64,000 nucleotides of DNA. Origin: Platanthera guangdongensis (taxonomy: Eukaryota; Streptophyta; Magnoliopsida; Asparagales; Orchidaceae). The notes under the pieces were generated by a model that saw only the letters and a program-made list of their open reading frames with translations, had not been told where the DNA came from and searched no databases. The stretch spans positions 4,281,371 through 4,345,370 of the forward strand of contig CM077159.1 of the NCBI GenBank assembly GCA_039583875.1. Direction: 5' to 3'. How positions within the stretch are numbered: the stretch's first letter is position 1; each line of letters starts with the position of its first letter. Shown here in pieces: positions 1 through 12,248 of this stretch. A program made the translations under genes and the position numbers.

Positions 1-2158
1 ATTTGTATAACACTATTGATAACTCTGTTAAGCGATCTGTAGCTTGGGTAGATCCGGTCACCGTCACGGTGCCAGACAGGATGCCACAAACCACGAACAC
101 AGGAACACCCACAGCCTACCTCCATTGGAAGTCTCCCACGGTGGAGAAACTGAAAGAGGCAAAGCGTTTATGCGACGAGCACTATGCTGCCTTCCGACGC
201 GAGAAAGAGTGCAATCGAAGTAAAGGGAAAACCCTTACCCCCAATGCAAAAAGACAATATGCTTCCTCTCGCACCCCACCGGGGAGACTTACCACAAATC
301 TGTTTATAGATGATTGCACCACCATCATGCCACTTACCCTCCTCTTTTTGTTTTCTCGCTGCTTTTAGAACGCTGATTTGCTCTATTTTTATTTCTTCCT
401 TTTCCTACTGCAAAGAACTCTCTATTATAACTGCTAATACATGTATTTGGTCTACCTTAAGGACGGTAAACAAAAGGGCTTTCGGGAGACAACCCAAGTT
501 GGACCGTTTGGTCCTATGCTGTGTTTTGAGTTCTTTTTATATATTTATATGTGTCCATATTTTGTTTGGCTTGCATATTTTAATCGCAGGTGCAGAAATT
601 TTTGAGGTGTGGCCACTTGGTCGCACTTGGGCATCTCGTTGAACGACTGGTATGCTCAATTTTGAGCATAAGTACTTCCTACCCTAGCTATTTTTCCCAT
701 TTGGAATGCTTATTTTTACTAGTTGTCGAATTTAAGTCTGGGGGGAGATCATGTCTGTGGTCACTACACAACACTTTCTATTGTATACCAGTCTCTTGTT
801 TAGTTATTTCATGATCTCTGTTGCACACACTGAGTCACCCACACGACTGCGCTCTTATCCACGCGTGCAGCTCGAGTCAAATGTATTATTTTTGTGTAAA
901 CTTTAAAATAGTGGTGCTGGCTTAGGATTTCAGGATCGATTAGTTCGAAACTCATGCAGTGCTTCTAATCGAGTACTCATGGTTTGTGTAGAACTAGTAT
1001 AGAGTTAATTTTTCTTTATGCTCGTAGATTTATATTTTTCTGCAGACGTAAATATTATTTGTACTACTCAAAATATGAATCTGGAGTAATCGAACGATAA
1101 TGTTGGAATGTGTGTAGCCGCCGCTATACTCGTATTGCTCGAGTCGGGAGGAAGGATCATCTTTCTCGGTGGCTAAGAACTTGCCCTAAGCTACTCTTGA
1201 AGCATTGGTGCCCGGTTAGTCAAGAGTGAGCATGACGTAGACCATCATTTTGGCTAGTTTGAGCCTTGTTTAGCATTTCATACCCGTTAACCGTTGCATG
1301 CCAAATTTTTGCCTACCCCTTCTTTGATCCAGCTCCACTAACATTCACCAAGGCCTGAAGCTAAACCCACCATCGCAATCAAATGCTTGAGCTTGTTTGT
1401 ATTTACTATTTTGCTGATGTTGTGATATGTAGAAATCGTGTAATGTGGTGTTGAATTCATAAACTTTTTGATTTCTATGTTTGGGGATTGTAAACGCAGA
1501 AAAGAAAAAGAATAAAAGCGAAAAAGAAAAAGAAAAATCTGAACGAATTACTTTGAGAATTCTATTCCCATCCTATTTATTGATTTTGGTCGGGTTAGGT
1601 CGTGTACACGCCCGATTTTCAAGCTCAGTGTGTGGGTGTGTTACACGTGCATTTCTAAGTGGTTATATTGGTTTAGGTTTTTGTTCGCTCTCCTTGGTTG
1701 CGTGTACCCATCATGTTTATCATTGACTACCAAACCTTAGCCTAAGCCCCATCCTCTCCTACAAGTCCTACTGATTCACGCTTGAGTCTAACCCGCGCCG
1801 TGGAGAGAAGTTGAACGTGTAAGCATATGGTCCCTGACATTGGTGGATTCCTTTGGAGGTGATCCTGAGCATCGATCTTTGGCAATGCTCACCTTAGTGG
1901 TCTGCCTACTTTCTTCCTACAAATGATCGCAAGATTCTCCAGAATTCTAATTTTGAGCAAATATAATATTTATTTACACCTGTCGAATAGTTTAAACTAT
2001 GTAGTATAATTAAAAAGTTTTTCTATTATATCTTCTATGCCCATGATGTATTTGATTTCTCATCTTACTTTTTTTGAAATTTCTGAGCTAGCTAGCTATT
2101 TTCTAGTTCACGGAGTAATGATTTGCTCGGGACGTGCAAATGGTTAAGTCTGGGGGTG
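1..2158 (+). mobile_element. 3' internal part of an Athila/Tat-like gypsy element
   Basis: This is the downstream untranslated part of a plus-strand LTR retrotransposon whose body lies before the window. Two G-rich polypurine tracts are seen, at 734-749 (AAGTCTGGGGGGAGAT) and 2144-2158, and the second directly abuts an LTR starting TGATGAGTCC. An A-rich purine stretch lies at 1495-1540. Long non-coding stretches with two purine tracts after the last ORF are known from Athila and Tat/Ogre-type elements, so I place it there by inference. No polymerase domain is inside the window. From 780 to 2140 I see no gene. Confidence 0.65.
3..368 (+). pseudogene. unassigned ORF fragment upstream of the Athila/Tat 3' region
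   Basis: An open frame of 121 codons at the window edge, probably the end of, or noise after, a retroelement coding region. It is basic and charged in the middle (an AKRLCDEHYAAFRREKE stretch), but I do not recognise a family. It has no zinc knuckle, no catalytic motif and no membrane segment. The frame could have begun before the window. It may be a C-terminal piece of the element's third ORF or a chance frame. Confidence 0.2.
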
Positions 2159-3576
2159 TGATGAGTCCAAATTTTACACTGATTTTTGGACTCATTTGGG
2201 CCAGTTTTATCGTCTTAGCACTGCACTTGAGAGCTATTACTGCTTATATTTGTTTACGTGCTTATTTCATGATTAAGTGCACTGTAGGCCCATTTCTGTG
2301 TGCTTTATTTGTTTCTGTGTTTTTGTTATTCTTTAGCCGTGTCTTGAGAATGTGGTGTACACTTTGGTGGCCTATCTGCCTCTTTTGCTGGTGCATGGGT
2401 TGTGTGCATGCTCCGGAACCACTCGGGAGACCCTGATGACACAGGAACACTACGCACGACCACTGGACTTACTGCGCACGACCACTGGTCATGCGCCACC
2501 GATCGTGCACATTACATTCTCATTTTTCCTAATTTTGCCTGGGTAATCGCACGAGCACTGGCCATAGTGCGCACGACCACTGGTCGCGCGCCACTGATCG
2601 TGCGCATATATGCTGATGTTTCTATCCAGGTTGCAGGTCTAATTGGAAATGGTGCATGATCATCGACCTACAGTGCGCACGACCACTAGTCGTGCGCCAC
2701 TGATCATGTGTTATGCTTTTGCTGCCTCCATATTTAAGGGCCTGCTCCGCGATTTAGGTCAACCCCCATCATTTTTTGCGATCGGGGAGTGCGCGGGAAG
2801 CGCCATTTTACTTCTCCAGCTGCTCCGTCACCTCCACCTTCATCGGGAGTCCATAGCCGGCTATTCCGAAGCTTTTCAAACTCTCCGGCGAAGCTCCTGA
2901 CCATTGACGACTTCAACTCCAAGCTTTCCACTGGAGTTGGTGAAGAAGATAACCTATAGAACGTACTCAAAGGCCTTCAAGGTGGCAGCCCGTTGGTACC
3001 GGAAGCCTCCTCGGACTGAGCCCGGAAGCGGATTGACAACTCGTTATTCCGGCCACGAACTGCGGTGGATCTTCACCCTCTATTGGTTTACCCCTCTTCC
3101 CCTTCCTCTGTTGTATGGGATGACATACATTGTAATGAACTACATATTTTATTCTATATCTAATGGGATGTTTGTATTTTTCTTATGCTTGTGAGTAGTG
3201 TTTGTGAATGCGCCTCGCCCACTCCACATCCACTTCATACCCGTGTCTCACCCGATTGCACTCCACACCAGAACACTTCCATCCATTAGCTTTCCGTCCA
3301 CTCGCCCAACCAAAGTTCGGCATCGCGGCCGATACACTCACCTCACCTTGCGAAGCGGTGCCTTCGACCCGCATAGCTTTTATTAGTTTATTAGATCAAA
3401 CAACCACAATCTCTCAAGTCCCCTTTTTACTCTTTTTCTTAGTATAACCCTCATAACAATATTTTTTGAACTGTTGTCGCTCTATGATAATTGCATTCCT
3501 CAAGAGACCGACACTCGGGGATATATTCCCAAATTTTATTACTTGTGCGACCGGTGCGCTTGCCGATTTACACGCA
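2159..3576 (+). repeat. 3' LTR of the Athila/Tat-like element
   Basis: The LTR begins TGATGAGTCC directly after the purine tract. A cluster of short palindromes built on GCGCACGACCA/TGGTCGTGCGC lies at about 2448-2712 and is followed by a TATA-like ATATTTAAG near 2729. The tail (GAGACCGACACTCGGGG near 3505, then CGACCGGTGCGCTTGCCGA near 3548) resembles the LTR tails of Athila/Tat elements as I know them. The right end is a guess, placed at a CA near 3576, because no second LTR or TSD is visible for comparison. Confidence 0.6.
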
Positions 3577-4540
3577 TCGGTTGCACTTGAATGAAACATA
3601 ACATGTATAATATATTACATCATACATACACTCTTTAGGGCATTCATATTGCAGACCATTATCATATAAATTTGTATGAGCTCTTTTATATGATGAGTTA
3701 CAATTCCTGAAATCATAACCTACAAGTTTGTATGGGCATTCAAATAAGTTAAGGTACTCATGTGATGGTAACATAGTTGTAGATAGTTACTTTTTTGTAC
3801 AGTACTTACTTTTACTATACTGCTCTTCCTTTCTATACTACTGTTCTTTACTCACCATCTCTTATACCATATAAAACTTCTAGATAGTTTACTTTCATGA
3901 TAGTATAGTTCCATCGTCACCCTGCTATATTGATTTCACCCCATGTTGTCCTCTGCATTCATCCTCCCACATGATGCCTAGGAGTCGCAGGGGAGAGGTG
4001 AGGACAAAATATCTTAGTCTTTATGACTAACAGTCAGTTGTGACTGTGTCATTTTAGGAGCTCGAGGAGATGGAGAACCAGCACGACCAGCAGTACGATG
4101 TGGCAGGACTTGAGGAACAGATACCGCACACTACTACTACTACAGCTCAGCATCAGGTGATGATGAGTGATAGTTTTTGCATCTTCTTAGAGTGATGTGA
4201 GATAGAGTGATTTATTCATTATAGCATATACCGGGCATAAGCCCTTACTCTTTATGTACACGTTGTTAGACTATGCAGTTTCTTTATATTTATATGTGAT
4301 GATGGTTCTATGTTATGGATTTGTAATTATTTATTATGCATTTGTTCTCAAATTGTCCTACAGTTTAAAATGATCATACTAGCTGACAGGATCGACGTCT
4401 CACGGTGTCAACTAGCCCGTGTGTTAGTGTCACTGTAAGGCGGCAGTTCTGGGAGTAAGATCAGGTAACCCCTTGGTAAAGGGGGCAATCTTCCAAACTT
4501 GTATCACTTAATAAATGATAATATGATAAAGAAGTACTCA
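3577..4540 (+). repeat. decayed LTR tail (R-U5) ahead of the gypsy relic
   Basis: This stretch aligns by eye, in inverted orientation, with 43142-43990. Shared landmarks include a TTTGTATGAGC block (3673 region), a TGTATGGGCATTC block (3728 region), the stretch after TTTTAGGAG (4054 region) and AAGGCGGCAGTTCTGGG near 4436. It is therefore the 3' part of an LTR. A short frame starting MMPRSRRGEV at 3971 looks like gag at first sight but belongs to this LTR. A TTGTATCAC near 4499 could be the ruin of an initiator-Met primer site. The Athila-type LTR probably inserted into it. Confidence 0.5.
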
Positions 4541-6846
4541 ACACTATGCCATCCTGCTTGAGCATTAGTTTGTGGACAAACTATGCAGCAGAAGCAATGA
4601 TGTGCCCATGTGTAAAAAGTCATAGAAAATAATCCATTTAAACAATGAGTTAGGCGAACCCAATTAGGACACCACTTTGTTTTGACTTACCAAGAGGTTT
4701 TTGTGTCATGTCCTTGTCTAAACTCGACCTAGGATATAGATTAGTTAAGGTATGAGGATACCCAAATTGACTAAGGGAAGAACTTAACATAAGAGTCATT
4801 GCTTAAGGCTTAAACTTCGATGTCCCTACTCCACCTATCGAGTTATATTATCACTTCTTACCCAACCTGATAGGAACGCCTCAAGGAGAATTGGTGCTTA
4901 TAATCTATTAGTGGAATAGTAGGGTACTCGTAAACTTAACCCTCATACCGATGACTTGATTACATTGAGACAACCACCCTAACAAATACCAAAGGTTGAA
5001 TAAGAATTCAAGAGTTCAGAAGAGACCCATTTTTGGTTGGGTCACATGTTGAACTTAGGAAGATTGTCATAAATAGTAATCTTAAGGGCCTAAGGTATAT
5101 AACATATCAATAAGTCTTAAGGTGGAACTCCAAGTCTAAGATTGTTAGCCCTAAGGATTGAGACATATATAGGATGATTGCAATATGGATATTAAAGAAA
5201 TTTAGCCCAAAATGTATGGGGGCATATCCTTTTATTTATTGGGCTAAATTGATAACAACTCGAATTTCCCTATATCTTGTTTAGAAAATGTTGAGTCGCA
5301 AATATAATGTTATTGAAGTCTTCATTTATTCAAATATTGTTCAAGTAAGATGTGGTTTTGTATATACATGGTTGCTATGATGATCAAACCTCCCTAAAAG
5401 ATTAGGACCCTTGAAGAATTATTTCATCTTAAGCAGCATAAATTCTTAATGAAAGTTGTAATCGCTATAAATTCGCGGGCGAAATAGGAAAATTGAACAT
5501 TTCAATAATGATTATTCATCCTCCTTATCACTCCAAGGCTATGAGGACAAGTAATCAAAGAGAGTAGTAAATTAATTTTTTTTGAGAAATACATATACGG
5601 TGTAAATCATTTACTCATACACGTGGAATTAGAGCAAATTGCTTTCAAAAGACCAGAATTTGAGTCAGTATAGGTTGTAGAAGGAATTTACATACAATTA
5701 AGGATGTGCTTTATCTTCAATAAGGCCTATTCCTAGGTGCTCTAACATCCTAACACAATTATGGTAACATACGAATAGTGAGTATAAATGTTTGTTAAAA
5801 AATGATTAACAAACTCATATAGATTGCAAGAATGAATAACATGGAGTGTGAATTATAAACCAGATTAGGTCGGATAAGGATTGGATAAGAGTGGAACTTT
5901 CTTATAGGTTCTCATGATCTTAAGACAAGAACAAATGTAATTAAACCTCTACGAGATGTGGTATCATAGGTTCACCTCCTCAGTCCAGAAATGATGATTT
6001 GTATTGTTATTAGGATAAACTATGAGACATCATGGGTCAAACGATATTTGTTATTAGTTAAAACACAGAGTTGCCAACTCACTTGATCATAATTGTGAAC
6101 TATAACCTTTGAATGACTAAATTAAGCAAAAAGTCATTACATTGGATACATACGATTTGAAATAAGATAATGTTATGACAGTAAGATTGATTTGCTAGGA
6201 CATATATTGAAAGTATAATAATCCTAGAAAATTTGAGGATTTGGCAAATGATATATTTTTAAGACGTATACCTTATGTATGATACTTCAATTTTTATTCT
6301 GAGAGCATCAAGAACAAGAATACATATGTTTGAAGACATTACAATCACATTTAGGAGAATTCATGACTGGGAAATAGATTTTGACTATCAAAGGAGTATA
6401 CGGTGAAGTTACATGAGAATTAACGAGTGCTTTATGAGATTCTCTTTATGATGGAATCGACTCATGATAAACCTTACTAATTTGAAAAGATACACTTATT
6501 TCTTATAAATCAAGCTCCAAGGGAAAAGCGATTGTGAGTCATTTATATGAACATCAATATCAATAATGATCGCTTGATGTACATTTTAAAGGTGAACACA
6601 CTATGAATTAGGTATTATTGTTTAAGTAGAGGTGTAATAAGTCATGAATTTGGAAGAAGCAAAAATGATGGTCTTTTCATCACATCGTAATAATGGAAGT
6701 TTGTTAACTGTTATACATAAAAGTGTTGGTCTCATGAGTATGATAATTTTGGTGAGAAATGGTTGTAAGGGACCAAATCCAATGCGTGATTAATGTTTAT
6801 TTTAATGATAATATGTTAGAAGTCTTGGAAATATGTCCGTATAAGT
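4541..6846 (+). mobile_element. decayed interior of the gypsy relic, no readable gene
   Basis: About 2.3 kb of AT-rich sequence without a supported frame. It lies between an LTR tail and a recognisable gypsy integrase end in the same orientation, so it should be what remains of gag, protease and reverse transcriptase. The space is too short for a full gag-pol, so large deletions are implied. I could not align any block to a catalytic motif with confidence. Confidence 0.4.
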
Positions 6847-7448
6847 ATGATTGTCAATATCCTGAAGTATAACGAAAATACACTTGGAAGGGGACTTTTA
6901 CCTCTGATAGAGTTTTCTCATAACAACAACCACAAGGCCTATATGGTAGGAAGTGTCGGACGTCGATATCTTGGGTCAAGGATGAGGATCCACAGGCACT
7001 TAGATCAGATCATATTGAGGATGCAAACACACACATACATCGGACTAGGGACACGATTCTATAGGCTCAGAGTCGACAGACCAAGTATTACATTGTGAGG
7101 CATCAAAAGGTAGAGTTCTAGGTTGGTGGGGCACATAGTGCTTGAAGATATGTTTGTTGCATAGGGTTTCATGGGTACGGAGGCACATGGAGATCAGCCC
7201 TCAGTTTATTGGCTTTACATCATCCTGGAGCGGATCGGTCCTTTGGCATACCGGCTGGAGCTATCGCCAAAGTTATAGAACCTGCATGACAACTTTTGTG
7301 CCTCCTCGCTTTGGGGAGCCTTACTTTAGCTGAAGAAGCACATTACAGTTACAACAAGCCTAGTAGCATCCAATTGGTCAGTTCGTTCGGAACCATTCCA
7401 GATTGACGATAAAATAGTTCGAGTCCTGCGGAAGAAGAATGTTCAAAT
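6847..7448 (+). pseudogene. gypsy integrase C-terminal region, decayed, first half
   Basis: The remnant of the end of a Ty3/gypsy integrase. A LPLIEFSHNNNHKA block near 6898 matches the conserved EFxYNNSY core. A block near 7231 reads as RIGPLAYRLEL, the conserved segment after the integrase core that precedes VHDVFHVS. The last codons before 7448 read RVLRKKNVQI, the linker just before the chromodomain-like tail. The tail resumes at 29074, so the gene is cut at this point by the copia element. Frameshifts and stops are numerous. Family assignment is firm, but the lineage (Tekay/Del-like) is inferred from the tail. Confidence 0.75.
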
Positions 7449-9929
7449 TGAAAGTATTTAATTCAGGGATAGCTAAATAACCTAGAGGGGGTGAATAGAT
7501 TTCTTAGTCCTTAGTGACTTTTTTTTTTATTTTCTTTTAGTTTGCTGCTTTAGTGGTTGGTTAATTTCTACTTTCAAGATGTGCTACCTGCACAAAGAAA
7601 ACCAACACAACAGAGTACACAAATATTTATAGTGGTTCCCCAATCTTTGGGTACATACACTCACCTCCCCCCTTGCCAACTTCCTGTCAGTCAAGGCACT
7701 TCTCCAAAATAATGCTCCTAGGAGGTTACACCTCAGATCCATCAGGATCTCTCAGTCTCCTCCAAGACTTACACCTCAGCCACAAGAGCCTACACTGATT
7801 GATACAAGTTTCACCTACCTCAGGCAATTATGGCCTACCACTCAGGCTATGGAGGATAGCCCTACCTTAGAGCAAACTTGCTCCTACAACTCAGAGAGAT
7901 TCACTCTCATATAGCTCAGGCACAAGTGCCCTACCACTCAGTGATCAACTGATCACCTACCTCAGAGCCTCTACCTCTCAGATCCAAAAAGGATCCTACA
8001 AGATGGAAGTTGGTTGTTGAGGTTCTTAATTAAACACAAGAAGAATTCCTCTGTGCCAATCTACCTTAACTGAGTTAGACTCAACCCAACTTTGACACCA
8101 GGAATATTTTCCTGAGTCTACTTTATTGGACTAAGTACACCTTAGCCCCAACTAGTTCACAACAAAAAAGTATATCCACTTGAGCTGGAAGTCATTTGCA
8201 GAATACTGTTCTGCCCCTTTCTGAACTGAACCAAAGGTTCAGCTCTTTCTTCTTCACAACAATACTGATGTTGAAGCTTTGACTTATGCTGGAAGCAACT
8301 TGCAGATTAGCTTCTCTGCACCTTTCTGAACTGAGCCAACTGCTCAGCTCTATCTTCTTCTTCACAGCTCCCCAAGAGATTGTTCTTTAGAATTTATTGG
8401 ATGGATCTATGAAGCACCTGCAGCAAGGGTCAGCCCTAGCCGCTATCACTTTCTCAGTGAATCACCCTGAGCTTGCTAGTTGGTGCATATATAGATGGCA
8501 ACAACAATCTCGCTGTTGAAGATGTTAATCTCAACAGCTAACTTGATCTGCCTCTAGACTTGCTGTATTAGGCTCTCTGTTCATCAGCCACACCCACAAC
8601 AATGGTGATTGTGAAGAACTACTGTAACAGTTGACTATTTCTGGAAATAGAATTTCCTTTTATTTATTGTAACTCAACAACTCTTTTAGCAGTGGGACCC
8701 CACTGCATTAATACTGGCAGCATCCTTGCTTTAACGCCCAACTGATGTATAATAGGACTACGATGCCTTTTGTCATGTACTGTGGCATTGACACTAATAA
8801 TTTGAATATTGTTGAATTTTTGACTTGCTGACATCAGCACCTGTAGACATAGTCAAAATTCAAACATCAGTAGTATAAGCATTGAGTGAGTGAGCTTCAC
8901 TCAACGCCAAAGTACTTAGATAGTTTTTCTGTCTCTTGATGTTAAGTGAGTTACCTTCACTCAATGCCAAACTACTTAGAATAATAAATCTGTTTCTAGG
9001 CGTTGATAGCATTGAGTGAGTAATGCACACTCAATGCTTTTTGCCTTAACAATTTTTGCAGCCTCTTCTACATGCATGGCGTTGAGAACGTTGAGTGAAC
9101 ATCCCTCACTCAACGCTATCTGCCTTAGCCATTTTTGTTTCTTCAGCAACTTAAGCGTCGAGAGTGTTGAGTGACCATGCCTCACTCAACCCTTTTTGCT
9201 TTAACAAATTTTGTGTCATGGCGTTGAGAGCGTTGAGTGACCACATTTCACTCAATGCTCTCTTCCTTAGCCAAATTTTCTATTTCAGCATTCAGTTCGA
9301 GCTCGACGAACTTTGAGCTCAGCTTGATGAATGGGCAATAGCTCAGTTCTATGAATTTAAAGTTCAGTTAGCCGAACTCCGAGCTCAGCTCGACGAATAA
9401 GTGAAAGTTCAACTCGGCGAACTTAGACCTTAGTTCGACGAACTATGAGCTTAGCTATTCAACTATTTTGACTCTAAGGCATTGAATGAGTGAGCTACAC
9501 TCAACGCCTGTGGACTTAGCCACTTTTCAGCTCATTTCTCTTTAGGCTTTGACTGTATTAGTCTGACTCACAACTTTTTGCTGTATGACGTTGAGTGAGT
9601 TGACTTCACTCAACGCCTGTGGACTTACCCATATTCTAAGTTTGCGACTTCATGGATTTTACTGAATAGGCTTTATTTAGCGTTATAATTCGTCTGGCGT
9701 TGAGTGAATGATCATCACTCAATGCCTGTGGACATAGATAGTTTTTTTGTCTTTCCACCACTTAGGTAAGAACTTACCTGATTTAGCCACTTAGGCTACC
9801 TGTCCCATCAATTCTTATCAGGACAATCTGCAATCATTAATCTTGAACACAAGTTAGACCACAACATGTGTATACATTGTTTGCTGGTCCTCCTTCAAAT
9901 TCAGGACATTAGGATCAATGGACCCAACA
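7449..9929 (-). repeat. 3' LTR of the pol-less copia element
   Basis: Paired with 26573-29068: both share TAGCTAAATNACCTAGAGGG near one end and AATGGACCCAACA at the other. At about 8875-9735 it holds at least nine copies of an inverted motif GCGTTGAGTGA...TCACTCAACGC, and at 9295-9450 a cluster of GAGCTCAGCTCGACGAA-type motifs. The LTR is not coding. Confidence 0.92.
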
Positions 9930-10205
9930 ATCTCTCACAATTTGAAGAAGTCAAAACCTAGGCCAATGTATACACTAACACACTTATGCTATATATATAA
10001 AAAACCCATCATCACATCATAATTCTGATAATTCATAGACATATCAAATGATGTAGCAAATAAGTCAAAATCATATCAATTGATGATGTAGAAAGATCAT
10101 AATTATAGCAAATGATTGTTCTATTTAATTATATAGGGAATAAATGTTTGTGCAATTTAAACAAGGCATTACATCCCTAGCCCTGTAAGCAGAACCTGAA
10201 ACATT

Positions 10206-12248
10206 TCAAGTTTCAGGTTCTCTTATCATAATACCATTATTTCTGGATTTCTTTATCGGCTTGTCTTCTGCTCCAGCTATCTTCTCTCCCTTCTTATCAG
10301 CTTCATCGGTAGCCTTAGACTTAGTAGCTCCAGCTTTAGCTTTAGTATTATCCTTTTGTCTCTTAAAATAACTGAAGGTCTTGGGGAAGTATTTAGATGG
10401 TTCCACAACATCAAGAGTGTGAAGATTTTCATTTTTGTTCCTCCAGAAAATCCTTTTTACTGTGTCCCTCTTTTCCATCTAATACTATTCGGTCTTATTA
10501 TACCATTTATCTCTGTCTAATTTCTTATCCTTGACCTGATCCCAAGCAAGCAAGATGATGGATCTGGACTCCGGGCACAATTGCTCGAAATTAGGTCATT
10601 TTTCCATTTCATCTCTGTATTTTCCCTTTCTCATCCCGACTTCTTCTTCTGTTTCAACAGTCATTTCTCTTGTCTGTAGTGCCTGGTCTACAGTGGGGCT
10701 GAAGGAGGGAATTTCAGTAGCAGTGGATTGCACTCCCCACTGATTACCAGCACTGTCATAATCTTCTATATACATCCCATACTCTTGATTATCTTGAGCA
10801 GGTTTTCTGTTCAAAGTTTCTAGCACATGAGCATGCATCATTAGGATTTTGTCATATTGCATTGGCTCTAATCCCAATGAGCCTCCACAACATTTGTTTC
10901 CCAGACCATGTTTTCAGTATTGGTCTTTATGGCTTCTCTCTCCCTCTTTTTGGCTTCTTTAATTAAAGTATTGGTCTAGGAGCTACTTCCCTTGCTTCTC
11001 TCTACTTCCAAGTAGTTTACTCCTGCAGTGACATGATTCTTGACTTTCAACATGTGGACATCAAGAATCTTGGTGCATGCATCCATTTTTGTGAAGATTT
11101 CACTATTCTGTTCACTTCTCAGAATTTTATCATTTTTGTTGATTGTCACACTATTCTTGGCCTGAATCTTTTGATTTTCTATGATAACAGCAATGTTCTG
11201 GCCTGACACATCCAGCTTCTCCATTACAAAGTCTACAGCTCCAACAGCTCTTTTGAAGAATTTGACCGTTTCTCCTTTCAACAGATTAAGTTCAAACCGT
11301 ATAAATTTGATCTCAGTTGAATTTCTAACATCCTTGAGGTCATTTTCATAATTTTGTAGTGCCCTCTTTTGCTCATCCAACAAACCATTTAGCTGGGCTA
11401 AAAAAATTTGTGGCAGCTGATCAACTCTGGTAGATGTGCCCTCATCCAGAGATTCTTGTACTGGCTTGCTCCCTGTTTCTTGAGCTGTGTCATTTTTAGG
11501 ATGTGGTGAGGAGTAGGCTTTCCCATGACTGTATTCCTCTTTCTCAGATTCTGAGGAAACTAAATCATGTACTTAATGAGCAGGTAGATCATATGGTATC
11601 TCCCCCTCAACCTCTGTCATGCTTTCATTTGCATGTAGGTCAGCAACAATAGCAACAACCTCTTTATCAGCTATAGCATACAGTACCATTATTGGAGGAA
11701 ATTTTAGTTGCTCCCCTACAAATAATGCATCATGCATTATCTCTTGCATCAGTTGCTCCCCCTCAATGGGAGCATTCCTCTCCTCAACACTTGGAGTTTC
11801 CAAGAATTTATCCTGTAGTTCTTTATCTTCAGACATAACAGTCTCTTTGTCTGAGGCTACATTGATGTCCCCCTCACTCTAAGGCCTAGGAGCATCATCA
11901 TTATCAGGCATAGGCATATGCCTATCTACATCTTCTAATCTGGAGGAATATTCCTCCATTTCTGCAGAGTTCTTGTTAACAATTTACTCTGCTATTTGCC
12001 CAGCATCCTTAGCTAAAGGCAAATCATCTCCTTCCTCTCCAGCAAATCCAACTAACACAGCAACAGTGTCATCAACTTCAGGAACAACATCCGACTCTAG
12101 TCTGCTTACATGACTAAGAGGGGTAAGATCAGAAGAGGCAGATTCCTGAATATTTATGTCCCTCCTGGACTCTTCACCAGATGATGATAGATCTGTATTA
12201 TGAGGCTCTTCTTCCTTAGATGAGCTGCTAGAAGAGATGGGCTCAGTA
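10206..12248 (-). pseudogene. second (envelope-position) ORF, C-terminal part
   Basis: The continuation of the interrupted ORF, recognisable by orientation, by position before the 3' polypurine tract and by the perfect TSD at the break. It is broken into frames at 11836-11573, 11383-10976, 10877-10596 and 10478-10206. It is rich in acidic residues, then has a heptad-like charged stretch (the 135-codon frame at 11383) suggesting a coiled coil, and ends in a lysine-rich tail (residues 40-80 of the last frame). I recognise no known domain. Confidence 0.5.

Noticed and set aside
3971..4170. Start of a gypsy gag (MMPRSRRGEVR)
   Set aside because: The stretch aligns with the LTR tail at 43142-43990, so it lies in R-U5 and not in gag.
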